DNA of 64,000 nt from Lawsonella sp012842085 (GTDB taxonomy: Bacteria > Actinomycetota > Actinomycetes > Mycobacteriales > Mycobacteriaceae): contig DAINXV010000001.1 in NCBI GenBank assembly GCA_036749735.1, positions 124,001 to 188,000 on the forward strand, written 5' to 3'. Shown here piece by piece: positions 53,029 through 61,616 of the stretch. Under the pieces are notes generated by a model. It did not search any database, was not told the DNA's origin, and worked only from the letters and a program-made list of their open reading frames with translations. The translations under genes and the position numbers were made by a program. How positions within the stretch are numbered: position 1 is the first letter of the stretch; the number at the start of each line of letters is the position of its first letter.

Positions 53029-53982
53029 CTATCCGTTCTTCACTCCCCCGAAACGCCTATCTCTTTCCGCGTATTCGGTAAGTGCCGCCCACAAGTTCTG
53101 GCGGTCAAAATCTGGGAACAGTACGTCCTGGTACACCATTTCGGCGTAGGCGCTCTGCCACAACAGGAAGTTCGATGTGCGTTTCTCCCCGGAGGGACGC
53201 AAAAATAGGTCCACATCGGGCATGTCGGCAACATACATGAGCTTCGACAATGTTTCTTCGGTGATTCCGCGGGGGTCGATGCGCTGTTCGAGGGCCGCCG
53301 CCGCGAGCTGCCGTGCCGCATCCGCAATTTCTGCCCGGCCCCCATAGTTGATGCACAACACCAGTGTCATGTTGGTGTTGTTTTTGGTGAGCTCCTCCGC
53401 TGCCTCGATTTCTTTAATCACCGAGGGCCAGAGTTTGGGGCGCCGCCCCGCCCACCGAATGCGAACACCCAGTCGGTGGAGTTCATCGCGCTGCCACCGG
53501 ATGACGTCGCGGGAAAAACTCATCAAAAACCGGACTTCATCAGTGCTTCTGGACCAGTTTTCGGTGGAGAAAGCGTAAGCCGATAGCCACGGAATCTCCG
53601 CTTCTAAACAGGCGCGGCATACTTCCAGTAAAACGGCTTCGCCCCTGCGGTGCCCTTCGGTACGGGGCAGTCCGCGCTGCTGTGCCCACCGTCCGTTGCC
53701 GTCCATCACTAGGGCGATATGTTGGGGCAGAAACTTCTTGGGAATGGCTGGCGGTGGTGAACTGAAGTCGTGTCCGGCAAAGCAGCTGTCCATATGTGGA
53801 CCGCGCGTGTCGATTCGTTTCCCGGTGTCGGCAAGGAAGTCTTCGGTGACGTCACCAACATCGTTATATGCCGGAATCTCGCCCATATTGCGAGCTTCTT
53901 GGGCAACTTTGGTGGCACTCTTTTGGGGGCTGTGAGCTGTGCTTTTACCCAGTTTTTTAAGCCACTGCGGCATTCCAGTCAT
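53029..53982 (-). CDS. uppS: Isoprenyl diphosphate synthase (Z-type, decaprenyl/undecaprenyl)
   Basis: Builds the polyprenyl phosphate lipid carrier for peptidoglycan and arabinogalactan. 317 residues from the ATG at 53982, which overlaps the recO stop by one base; the 106 codons further upstream belong to recO in another frame. Motifs: ALVMDGNGRWAQQRGLPRTEGH (catalytic Asp), YAFSTENWSRS and VDLFLRPSGEKRTSNFLLWQSAYAE. A N-terminal extension of about 75 residues resembles that of the mycobacterial Rv2361c enzyme. Confidence 0.95.
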   Translation of the reverse strand: MTGMPQWLKKLGKSTAHSPQKSATKVAQEARNMGEIPAYNDVGDVTEDFLADTGKRIDTRGPHMDSCFAGHDFSSPPPAIPKKFLPQHIALVMDGNGRWAQQRGLPRTEGHRRGEAVLLEVCRACLEAEIPWLSAYAFSTENWSRSTDEVRFLMSFSRDVIRWQRDELHRLGVRIRWAGRRPKLWPSVIKEIEAAEELTKNNTNMTLVLCINYGGRAEIADAARQLAAAALEQRIDPRGITEETLSKLMYVADMPDVDLFLRPSGEKRTSNFLLWQSAYAEMVYQDVLFPDFDRQNLWAALTEYAERDRRFGGVKNG

Positions 53983-54743
53983 CAACGGCTTCTTTCTGCT
54001 TCGTCGGCAAAAGAGAGGGCGGTTATTTTTCGTTCTGTGTGCCATTGTAAATGCGCAACAATCAACCGGTGTGCTTCCTTTTGGAGGCGTTTGCCAATCT
54101 TCTGGTTTTGTCCCAGGGCGTCTGCAGTGGCCCAGTTGGCGTCGCGTAGAGCCTGCAGATATTCGGAGACTCCACCCATCATGCCGGCGCTTCCGGGTGG
54201 GCGATGTTGCGAACACACCATACCGCCAGCAGCCGGATGGAAAAAGTGGTGTGGCCCGGCTGCCCCACATACCGCACACTTGGATAACTCGGGCGCCCAA
54301 CCAGCTTCCCCCATGGCGCGTAGCAGGAATGTGTCCAGCATCTGTTGGGGTTGTCGCTGCCCCGCTGCCAGTGCGCCAATTGCCCCCACGGTGAGATCGA
54401 AGAGGGCCGGCTGGCTTACGCCTTCCTCCCCTACTAGCCGCTCTGTCGCCTCTAGCAGCGCCATTGCTGCAGTGTAGCGTTCATAGTTGGAGACAATATT
54501 TTCGTTGAACGTTTCGATGGTGTGCACATCGGTGATGGTGGCGAGATTTCGTCCCGGATAGAGTTCAATGTCGCTTATCGTGAAGGGCTCCAGCCGAGCT
54601 CCGAAACGGGATCGTTGGCGGCGCACCCCTTTTGCGACTGCTCGCACCAGTCCATGACGGCGCGTAAAGAGAACGATAATGCGGTCGGCTTCACCGAGGT
54701 TGTAATGGCGAAGCACCAGTCCATCGTCCCGATATGAGCGCAC
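53982..54743 (-). CDS. recO: DNA repair protein RecO
   Basis: Helps load RecA at single-strand gaps. 253 residues with a GTG start. N-terminal OB fold (YRDDGLVLRHYNLGEADRIIVLFT), then a helical domain with the zinc-binding cluster CAVCGAAGPHHFF and VCSQH. Translationally coupled to uppS; directly follows era. Confidence 0.93.
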   Translation of the reverse strand: MRSYRDDGLVLRHYNLGEADRIIVLFTRRHGLVRAVAKGVRRQRSRFGARLEPFTISDIELYPGRNLATITDVHTIETFNENIVSNYERYTAAMALLEATERLVGEEGVSQPALFDLTVGAIGALAAGQRQPQQMLDTFLLRAMGEAGWAPELSKCAVCGAAGPHHFFHPAAGGMVCSQHRPPGSAGMMGGVSEYLQALRDANWATADALGQNQKIGKRLQKEAHRLIVAHLQWHTERKITALSFADEAERSR

Positions 54744-54744
54744 C

Positions 54745-55653
54745 TTAAAATCCTAGTTTCTCCAACATTTTGGGATCGGTCTGCCAGTCTTTCATAACTT
54801 TGACAAAGATATCCAAGTAGACGCGGGTACCCAAGACGCGCTGCATACCTTGGCGGGCGCGTTGCCCCACTTTCCGCAGTCGGGCACCTTTTTTGCCGAT
54901 GACGATACCTTTTTGGCTTTCTCTCTCTACATAGATGACAGCATGCACTACGGTTCGTTCGTCATCTTCTGGGTCGGGATAGATTTCTTCAATGACGCAG
55001 GCAACGGAATGGGGTAGCTCGTCGCGCACTTCCTCCAATATTGCTTCCCGGACGAGTTCAGCTAAGAACTTTTCGGTGTCATCATCGGTGATTTCTTCAT
55101 CCGGATAAAATTTGGGCCCGGTAGGAAGCTGCTCCACGATAACGTCTGTCAATAGTTCCAGCTGTTCGCCACTTTGTGCTGATACCGGAACGAGCGGGGC
55201 ATCTTCCCCGAGCAGGTCCGCTAACTTCACTAGCTGCGGGATCAGTTGGTCGGACGGCACTTTGTCGATCTTGGTCACAATCCCCATCACTGGGGTTTCG
55301 GGAGCAATTTTGCGTACCTCATCCAAAATGTAGCGATCGCCTGGGCCAACTGGCTGGTCGGCAGGTACACATAGGCCAATGAGGTCTACTCCCGCATAGG
55401 TGTCTTGCACCAGGTCGTTTAAACGTTGTCCCAGCAGTGTGCGGGGCCGATGGATCCCCGGAGTGTCAACAATAATTATTTGGGCATCATCTCTGCTGAT
55501 AATGCCCCGAATAGTGTGCCGGGTGGTTTGCGGACGCTCGGAGGTGATGGCGATTTTTTGCCCAACCAGGGCGTTCATGAGTGTGGATTTGCCAGTGTTG
55601 GGTCGCCCCACAAAGCACACGAATCCGGACCGGTATTCTTCATTAGTCGTCAT
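54745..55653 (-). CDS. era: GTPase Era
   Basis: Ribosome small-subunit assembly GTPase. 302 residues from the ATG at 55653 (AAAGGA eight bases upstream), overlapping the end of the CBS-domain gene by 11 bases. GTPase motifs: GRPNTGKST (G1), a Thr in the effector loop (G2), DTPGIH (G3) and TKID (G4). C-terminal KH domain with KKGARLRKVGQRARQGM. Confidence 0.96.
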   Translation of the reverse strand: MTTNEEYRSGFVCFVGRPNTGKSTLMNALVGQKIAITSERPQTTRHTIRGIISRDDAQIIIVDTPGIHRPRTLLGQRLNDLVQDTYAGVDLIGLCVPADQPVGPGDRYILDEVRKIAPETPVMGIVTKIDKVPSDQLIPQLVKLADLLGEDAPLVPVSAQSGEQLELLTDVIVEQLPTGPKFYPDEEITDDDTEKFLAELVREAILEEVRDELPHSVACVIEEIYPDPEDDERTVVHAVIYVERESQKGIVIGKKGARLRKVGQRARQGMQRVLGTRVYLDIFVKVMKDWQTDPKMLEKLGF

Positions 55654-56998
55654 CGTCTTTGTCCTTTGCTTCCGCATTGTCAGCGTCGGTAGGTTCTTCT
55701 TCACGACGCACCAGAACGGTTTTCACTTTCCGGCGTCCCCGGTGGTCATGGCCTGCTTCTGCAAGCATTTCCAATCCAAAGTTGTTTACCCGCGCACCGG
55801 GTAGCGGCACGCGCCCAAGTTCGAAGGCTAGTAAACCACCGACGGTGTCCACTTCCTCTTCCACTTCCTCCGAGAAGGTAGTGCTGGTTAGTTGTGCAAA
55901 ATCATCTAAAGAGACGCGTGCGGACACTCGCCACACGTTCTCTTCAACTTCCTCGATGGGTGCTACTTCCGACTCGTCATACTCGTCGGCGATCTCGCCT
56001 ACGATTTCTTCCAGAATGTCTTCGATCGTGATGAGGCCCGCTACTCCCCCATATTCATCAACCAGTATGGCGATGTGGTTGTGGTGCAACTGCATTTCGT
56101 CAAGCAGATCATCCAGGTTTTTGGAGTCGGGGACGAACCATGCCGGTCGCATAACTTCCGCGATTTTAACGAACTCTCCCCTGTCGTCATCTGAATACGC
56201 CTGTGCCACAAGGTCTTTCAGGTACACAATGCCGACGACGTCATCAACCGTTTCCCCAATGACCGGTATTCTGGAAAACCCGGATTTTACTGCGAGCCGT
56301 GCAGCTTGCCCAGCGGTTTTGCTTTCTTCGATCCAGACCATATCGGTGCGGGGCACCATCGCGGAGCGCGCATTGTTGGCGCCCAGTTCGAAAACCGACT
56401 CGATCATGACCCGCTCATCGTCTTCCACCGCACCTTTTTGTTGCGCCAAATCAACGAATTCGCGCAGCTCAATATCGGTCGAGAAGGGGCCTTCTTTGAA
56501 TCCCTTCCCGGGGGTGACGGCGTTACCGATGAACACTAAAAATTTGCTGATGGGCCGCAATACGCTGCCAAAAATAATGAGCAAAATAGCTGTGTAGCGG
56601 AGCAGATCGTACGGGTTTCTCAGTCCCATGGCGCGTGCTGAAACGCCGCCCATCACGTAGCTAAACAGAATACTCACGGTGACGGCATAGACGAGGGCCC
56701 ATATTTCTCCGGTGCCTGCCCCAGTGCGGTCCCCTACTGTTTCCAGAAAAACTAAAGCGAAAAGAACAGTTGCGAGTAGTTCAAAAATCGTGGTGAGGAA
56801 GACTGCCAGCGCAACATAGGTCTGTCGATTAACAACCACCCGCAACATTTTTTTGGCCCCGAATTCGCCACTGTCAGCCATGTCTTTTGCACGTGCTAAA
56901 GAAGCAGCGTTCAGGGCTGCGTCTTGAGCTGAGCATAGTGCTGCGACAAGCATGCAGATGATGGCAGCGACCAAGCTGACTATTGCGGATGTACTCAT
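55643..56998 (-). CDS. CBS-domain membrane protein (CNNM/HlyC/CorC family)
   Basis: 451 residues. An N-terminal DUF21/CNNM membrane domain has about four helices in residues 1-145; paired CBS domains lie at about 205-325 (AMVPRTDMVW, EYGGVAGLITIEDILEEIVGEI), then a CorC/HlyC C-terminal domain (VSLDDFAQL, VDTVGGLLAFELGRVPLPGA). A very acidic tail follows. Related proteins act in magnesium/cobalt efflux. The ybeY-corC-era order is conserved. Confidence 0.93.
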   Translation of the reverse strand: MSTSAIVSLVAAIICMLVAALCSAQDAALNAASLARAKDMADSGEFGAKKMLRVVVNRQTYVALAVFLTTIFELLATVLFALVFLETVGDRTGAGTGEIWALVYAVTVSILFSYVMGGVSARAMGLRNPYDLLRYTAILLIIFGSVLRPISKFLVFIGNAVTPGKGFKEGPFSTDIELREFVDLAQQKGAVEDDERVMIESVFELGANNARSAMVPRTDMVWIEESKTAGQAARLAVKSGFSRIPVIGETVDDVVGIVYLKDLVAQAYSDDDRGEFVKIAEVMRPAWFVPDSKNLDDLLDEMQLHHNHIAILVDEYGGVAGLITIEDILEEIVGEIADEYDESEVAPIEEVEENVWRVSARVSLDDFAQLTSTTFSEEVEEEVDTVGGLLAFELGRVPLPGARVNNFGLEMLAEAGHDHRGRRKVKTVLVRREEEPTDADNAEAKDKDDDD

Positions 56999-57022
56999 GT
57001 AGGTCGGTAGCCTCCTGGCGGG

Positions 57023-57487
57023 TTAGGACTGGCGCTGGTCTAGCCACTCGGAGAGGAGTGCATTTTGCAGCGAAAACATTTCTTTCTCTTCGGCAGCAGT
57101 GGCGTGGTCGTAACCCAACAAATGCAGCACTCCGTGAATGGTCAGGAGTGCCATCTCTTCGTCTGGTTTGTGGCCGGCGCGTTTTGCCTGATCATACGCA
57201 AATTGGGGGCAAATAACGATGTCTCCCAACATGCTGGGACCGGGTTGTTGCGCATCGGGACGCCCACCCGGGGTGAGTTCATCCATCGGAAAACTCATCA
57301 CATCGGTGGGGCCTTCCAGGTCGAGCCACTGGATATGGAGTTGTTCGATAGTGTCGAGATCCACCAGGGTGATCGCGAGTTCTGCCGCCGGATGAACCTC
57401 CATGCGGTTGATCGCGAAGGTGGCAGCATCCACCAGGATAAGTTCGTCCACATCCATTCCGGATTCGTTAGCGATTTCAACGCTCAT
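57023..57487 (-). CDS. ybeY: Endoribonuclease YbeY
   Basis: Metal-dependent RNase for rRNA 3'-end processing and ribosome quality control. 154 residues from the ATG at 57487, overlapping the phoH end by 11 bases. The zinc motif HGVLHLLGYDH is complete, and TDVMSFPMDE is conserved. The 31 extra upstream codons belong to phoH in another frame. Confidence 0.95.
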   Translation of the reverse strand: MSVEIANESGMDVDELILVDAATFAINRMEVHPAAELAITLVDLDTIEQLHIQWLDLEGPTDVMSFPMDELTPGGRPDAQQPGPSMLGDIVICPQFAYDQAKRAGHKPDEEMALLTIHGVLHLLGYDHATAAEEKEMFSLQNALLSEWLDQRQS

Positions 57488-58475
57488 GCCGGTTCGCCTT
57501 TTTCCGTGCCATTTCTTCGTCGTATTCGCCATAGGCTTCCACAATGGCGGTGACGAGACTGTGTCGTACCACGTCTTCACTGGTCAAATCCTGGAACACA
57601 ATATCTTCGTTTTTGCCTTCCAGGACGCGGCGCGCAACCGCTAAACCAGATTTTTTCCCACCCGGAAGATCAACTTGGGTGGCGTCGCCGGTAACAACCA
57701 TCTTGGAGCCGGCGCCCAATCGGGTGAGGAACATTTTCATCTGTTCCGCGGTGGTGTTCTGCGCTTCGTCCAAGATAACGAAAGCGTTGTTCAGGGTGCG
57801 TCCACGCATGTAGGCAAGTGGCGCCACCTCGATAACTCCCGTGTCTAGAAGTCGACGTACTTTCTCCCCCTCCATCATGTCGCGCATGGCGTCATACAGG
57901 GGACGCAGGTAGGGGTCGATTTTGTCGTTCAGTGTGCCCGGCAGGAATCCCAGGTTCTCCCCCGCCTCGACTGCTGGCCGGGTCAAGATGATGCGGTTTA
58001 CTTCTTTCGATCGCAGGGCATTGACGGCCATTGCAACTGCCAAATAGGTTTTGCCGGTACCAGCGGGGCCAATGCCGAACACGATAGTGTGTTTGTCAAT
58101 GGCGTCCACGTACTTTTTCTGGCCTGCTGTTTGCGCCCGAATGGTTCGTCCCCGCACGTTCACCACTTGGGTGCTGAAGACTTCCGCCGGGTCATCTTGG
58201 CTGGCTCCCCGCAACATTTCTACCGTACGGCGGACTATCGACAGATCGATTGGAACCCCCTGGTGGTAGGACTCCAGCAGCGATTTTATGACGTTTTGGG
58301 AAAGCTGCAGGTCGAGCGGATTGTCGGGGTCACCACCCAACGTGAGGTCAGTTCCGCGCACATGAATGTCTGAGATGAGGAGTTTTTCAAGCTCCCTTAA
58401 GTTGACGTCATTGGGACCAAGTAATGCGGGCAGGGCGTCGCCTTCAATGCTGAAGGTAAGTGTAATAAACGGCAT
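57477..58475 (-). CDS. phoH: PhoH-like ATPase
   Basis: 332 residues. N-terminal KH-like part (RELEKLLISDIHVRG), then a RecA-like ATPase with Walker A GPAGTGKTYLA, FLPGTLNDKIDPYLRPLYD, Walker B-like FVILDEAQN and GDATQVDLP. RNA-linked ATPase that pairs with YbeY in many bacteria; coupled to ybeY here. Confidence 0.95.
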   Translation of the reverse strand: MPFITLTFSIEGDALPALLGPNDVNLRELEKLLISDIHVRGTDLTLGGDPDNPLDLQLSQNVIKSLLESYHQGVPIDLSIVRRTVEMLRGASQDDPAEVFSTQVVNVRGRTIRAQTAGQKKYVDAIDKHTIVFGIGPAGTGKTYLAVAMAVNALRSKEVNRIILTRPAVEAGENLGFLPGTLNDKIDPYLRPLYDAMRDMMEGEKVRRLLDTGVIEVAPLAYMRGRTLNNAFVILDEAQNTTAEQMKMFLTRLGAGSKMVVTGDATQVDLPGGKKSGLAVARRVLEGKNEDIVFQDLTSEDVVRHSLVTAIVEAYGEYDEEMARKKANRHER

Positions 58476-58492
58476 GCTTTTAGCTTACCGTG

Positions 58493-59248
58493 CTACCAGC
58501 GGTCTGTAAGGACGCCGAGAGCACCCAAAGCAACTACTCCAGCGCTTGCCGTGCGGAGCACCGTATCGCCCATTACCACGGCCTGTCCTCCCGCTTCCTC
58601 CAGAGCCTCAATCTCTTCCGGGGTTAATCCGCCTTCGGGACCAATGACCAGCACAATGGAATGTGCGCGGGAAAACGGTAGCCGAGAAAAACTAATCCGG
58701 GCTGATTCGTGCAGGATTGCGGTGACACCGTTGTTTTCGCGGGTTTTTTTAACCAGTTTGACGATGTCTTTAAGCTTGGCGACCGGCTCCACCACCGGGT
58801 CCCAGGCGCGACGTGATTGTTTGGACGCTTCCACCGCAGTTTTTTGCCATTTTTCGCGACTCTTTTTCGCTTTCGCGTCATTCCACCGCGGAATGGTGCG
58901 CTCCGAACGCCACGGAATAATGACGTCAACACCCGCCTGTGTGTTGAGGTCTACCGACAGTTCAGCTCGTTCCCCTTTAGGGATGGCTTGCACAATGGTG
59001 ATGGGGATCTTGGGTGCCGACTTCTTTTTCACCTTATTGACGACGGCTCGCAGCGTGTCTTTCCCACTTGTCTCCGTCACGGTGCAAGTAGCGATGGTGC
59101 CTTGGCCATCGCCCACAACGAGCTGTTCATCCACGCGGAGGCGTTTCACCGTGACGGCATGGCGGCCTTCATCACCCGTCAACTCAATAACGTCCCCCAC
59201 GTTAATGGCGAGTTGCGCAGGCGTAGCCCGGAAATAAGGGAGAGTCAT
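58493..59248 (-). CDS. rsmE: 16S rRNA (uracil1498-N3)-methyltransferase RsmE
   Basis: 251 residues, SPOUT fold. N-terminal PUA-like part (GDEGRHAVTVKRLR), and the C-terminal knot with VLVIGPEGGLTPEEIEALEEAG and VLRTASAGVVAL. Methylates U1498 of 16S rRNA in the decoding region. It follows dnaJ with nine bases between. Confidence 0.95.
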   Translation of the reverse strand: MTLPYFRATPAQLAINVGDVIELTGDEGRHAVTVKRLRVDEQLVVGDGQGTIATCTVTETSGKDTLRAVVNKVKKKSAPKIPITIVQAIPKGERAELSVDLNTQAGVDVIIPWRSERTIPRWNDAKAKKSREKWQKTAVEASKQSRRAWDPVVEPVAKLKDIVKLVKKTRENNGVTAILHESARISFSRLPFSRAHSIVLVIGPEGGLTPEEIEALEEAGGQAVVMGDTVLRTASAGVVALGALGVLTDRW

Positions 59249-59257
59249 GCACTTATC

Positions 59258-60409
59258 CTAACGCTGGAAGGCATTTTTCAGACGAGTGAAAATGGAGTCT
59301 TCTTCCTCGGAAAGAACTCGTGCAGAGTCGGGTTCCAGCTCCCGCAATTTCTGCAGTGCCTCTTTTTGCTCATCCCCCAGTTCGGTCGGAACGCTGACAT
59401 TAATGTGCGCCAAAAGGTCTCCTTGGCGACCGCTGCGCACATTCGGCATGCCCTGGCCACGCTGGTGGAGCACGCTGGCAGGTTGGGTTCCAGCGGGAAT
59501 CCGTACAGTGTGGAGGTTTCCGCTGGGAAGTTCAATATCAACTTCGCAGCCGAGGGCAGCATCCACCATCGAGATGTCGATCGTGCAGTGCAGATCGTCC
59601 CCTTCACGAGTGAATATGGGGTGTGGTTCTTGTTGAACCTCGACATAGAGGTCGCCGGCGGCGCCACCACCTGGTCCAGTGTCACCTTGGCCGACGAGCC
59701 GTATACGCATTCCGGTGCCCACGCCTGCCGGCACTTTCACAGTGACGGTACGGTTGCGACGGACACGGCCATCCCCCTGGCAGGAGCGGCACGGGTCGGA
59801 AATTATTTGGCCAGTGCCAGCACAGTGTGGACAGGGATGTGTGGTGAGCATTTGTCCCAAGATGGAGCGTTGCACTTCCTGCACATGGCCGGAGCCTTCA
59901 CAGTAGGGGCACGTTTCTGGCTCTGTGCCAGTTTCCGAGCCGGATCCCTTGCAGTCTTCACACAACACATAGGTGGTGACATCTAGTTCTTTCAGTCCAC
60001 CTGCGTAGCATTCTTCGAGACTCAAGCGCAGCCGAGTGAGGGAGTCTCCACCGGGCTGCACGCGGGAGCGGGGTTCTGAATAGCGCGAGCCACCCATGCC
60101 TCCCATTCCCGCCATATTGAAAACGGTTTCGAAAATATCTTCAAAGGCGCCACCCCCGAAGCCCCCAAAGCCGCCAGCTCCGCCCCCAGCTTGCGCCAAC
60201 GGGTCCCCACCCATGTCGATGATGCGGCGCTTTTCTGGGTCGGACAGGAGCTCATAAGCGACAGTGACTTTTTTGAATTCCTCTGCTGCTTCTTCGGACG
60301 GGTTAATGTCAGGATGCAGCTCGCGTGCCAGTTTCCGGTACGCGCTTTTAATCTCTCGGTCGGTGGCTTCTTTCTGCACACCGAGGATTGCGTAATAGTC
60401 GAGAGCCAA
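59258..60409 (-). CDS. dnaJ: Chaperone protein DnaJ (DnaJ2-type)
   Basis: 383 residues with a TTG start (AAGGA seven bases upstream). J domain 1-70 with the HPD motif (ELHPDINPS), Gly-rich linker (GGGAGGFGGFGGG), and four zinc-finger repeats: CEDCKGSG, CPYCEGSG, CPHCAGTG, CRSCQGDG. The C-terminal substrate-binding domains follow. Hsp70 co-chaperone; paired with hrcA, 52 bp apart. Confidence 0.96.
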   Translation of the reverse strand: MALDYYAILGVQKEATDREIKSAYRKLARELHPDINPSEEAAEEFKKVTVAYELLSDPEKRRIIDMGGDPLAQAGGGAGGFGGFGGGAFEDIFETVFNMAGMGGMGGSRYSEPRSRVQPGGDSLTRLRLSLEECYAGGLKELDVTTYVLCEDCKGSGSETGTEPETCPYCEGSGHVQEVQRSILGQMLTTHPCPHCAGTGQIISDPCRSCQGDGRVRRNRTVTVKVPAGVGTGMRIRLVGQGDTGPGGGAAGDLYVEVQQEPHPIFTREGDDLHCTIDISMVDAALGCEVDIELPSGNLHTVRIPAGTQPASVLHQRGQGMPNVRSGRQGDLLAHINVSVPTELGDEQKEALQKLRELEPDSARVLSEEEDSIFTRLKNAFQR

Positions 60410-60461
60410 AAGATTATCCTTACGTTTAGCGAATGTGTGTTGTAGCTGAGTTGGTGGCGGG

Positions 60462-61502
60462 CTAGCTACCGGCCAAGATTTCTCCGATGTATCGGGCTAC
60501 TGCCGATACGGAGGCGATGTTGTTTAGGTAGTCCATGCGGGTCGGACCGATAACACCGAGGCCACCAAAAATAGTGTCTGGGGTGCCATAGCTAGTCGAT
60601 ACTACCGAGGTTCCGTGGATATGTTCCAATCGGGTCTCTTCCCCAATCCGCACGGTGACGGCGTTGGGGTCGCCCGGTGGATGCTTGGTCGCACTGTTGA
60701 GAAGTTTCAGGATAACGACCTGCTCTTCCAAAGCATCCAGAAGCTCTTCCATGGAGCCTTGGAAGCTTTCCTCATTGCGGGTGAGGTAGGAGGTTCCTCC
60801 CAGGAGGAGACGTTCCTCGGGGTGTTCTACTAGGGCATCGAGGAGTACTTCACCCGCTATGCGAAGTTCCTCCGCATGCGGATGTTGGGGATCGTCCAGC
60901 ACCGCATTAACGGTGGTGGAGGCCTGTTGCAGAGTGCATCCTTCGAGAGCGGCGGTGAACTCTTTTTGCAGGCTATCCAGGGTGTCTTCGGTTAATTCAT
61001 CCTTGAATTCCACTATTCGTTGATCGACGCGTCCACGATCTGTAATGACAATGATCAGGACTCGGTAAGGCGTCATTTGCAGGAATTCAATATGGTGCAC
61101 CTTGGAGCGATTGAGTGTCGGGTATTGGATGACCGCTACCTGTTGGGTGAGCTGGCTAAGAAGCCTAATACCGCGGTTAAGCACATCATCAATGCTGATA
61201 GATTCGTCCAAGAAGCGTCGAATAGCGGTGCGTTCTGCATGTGAAAGTGGCTTGATCTGTTCGATCGTGTCAACAAAGTGTCGGTAGCCTTTTTCTGTGG
61301 GCTCCCGACCGGAACTGGTGTGTGGCTGGGCGATGTAGCCTTCCGCTTCCAGTTCTGCCATGTCGTTGCGCACCGTGGCACTGGAGACGCCTAACTGGTA
61401 TTTCTGGACTAGTCGCTTGGAGCCCACCGGCTCTTGGGAAGCGACAAAGTCGGCAATAATGGCGCGGAGAACTTGCAGGCGTCGTTCATCAGCTCGAGCC
61501 AT
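60462..61502 (-). CDS. hrcA: Heat-shock repressor HrcA
   Basis: 346 residues. N-terminal winged helix (VLRAIIADFVASQEPVGSKRLVQKY, SSATVRNDMAELEAEGYI) and a C-terminal domain with the HrcA signature GPTRMDYLN. Represses chaperone genes by binding CIRCE. A CIRCE-like element lies 58 bp upstream, so autoregulation of hrcA-dnaJ-rsmE is likely. GGAGG lies five bases before the ATG. Confidence 0.96.
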   Translation of the reverse strand: MARADERRLQVLRAIIADFVASQEPVGSKRLVQKYQLGVSSATVRNDMAELEAEGYIAQPHTSSGREPTEKGYRHFVDTIEQIKPLSHAERTAIRRFLDESISIDDVLNRGIRLLSQLTQQVAVIQYPTLNRSKVHHIEFLQMTPYRVLIIVITDRGRVDQRIVEFKDELTEDTLDSLQKEFTAALEGCTLQQASTTVNAVLDDPQHPHAEELRIAGEVLLDALVEHPEERLLLGGTSYLTRNEESFQGSMEELLDALEEQVVILKLLNSATKHPPGDPNAVTVRIGEETRLEHIHGTSVVSTSYGTPDTIFGGLGVIGPTRMDYLNNIASVSAVARYIGEILAGS

Positions 61503-61559
61503 AGCGTCCTCCTCTTATATCGCTTCATATCGCTATGAAATAACAGTTACTCTTTGATT

Positions 61560-61586
61560 TTGGCACTCTCTAGCGTTAAGTGCCAG
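61560..61586. promoter_or_regulatory. CIRCE-like operator upstream of hrcA
   Basis: TTGGCACTC - nine bases - AAGTGCCAG. The left half matches the CIRCE consensus at 8 of 9 positions, the right half at 6 of 9, and the nine-base spacer is exact. It is in the 114-bp gap between hemW and hrcA. Confidence 0.7.
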
Positions 61587-61616
61587 TTATGTCTATAGAG
61601 TACTGGATAATCTGGC

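Noticed and set aside
53983..54300. N-terminal extension of uppS by 106 codons
   Set aside because: Lies entirely within recO in another frame.
58817..59986. 389-codon open frame on plus strand across rsmE and dnaJ
   Set aside because: Antisense to two well-conserved genes; the translation shows no domain and is a by-product of their codon use.
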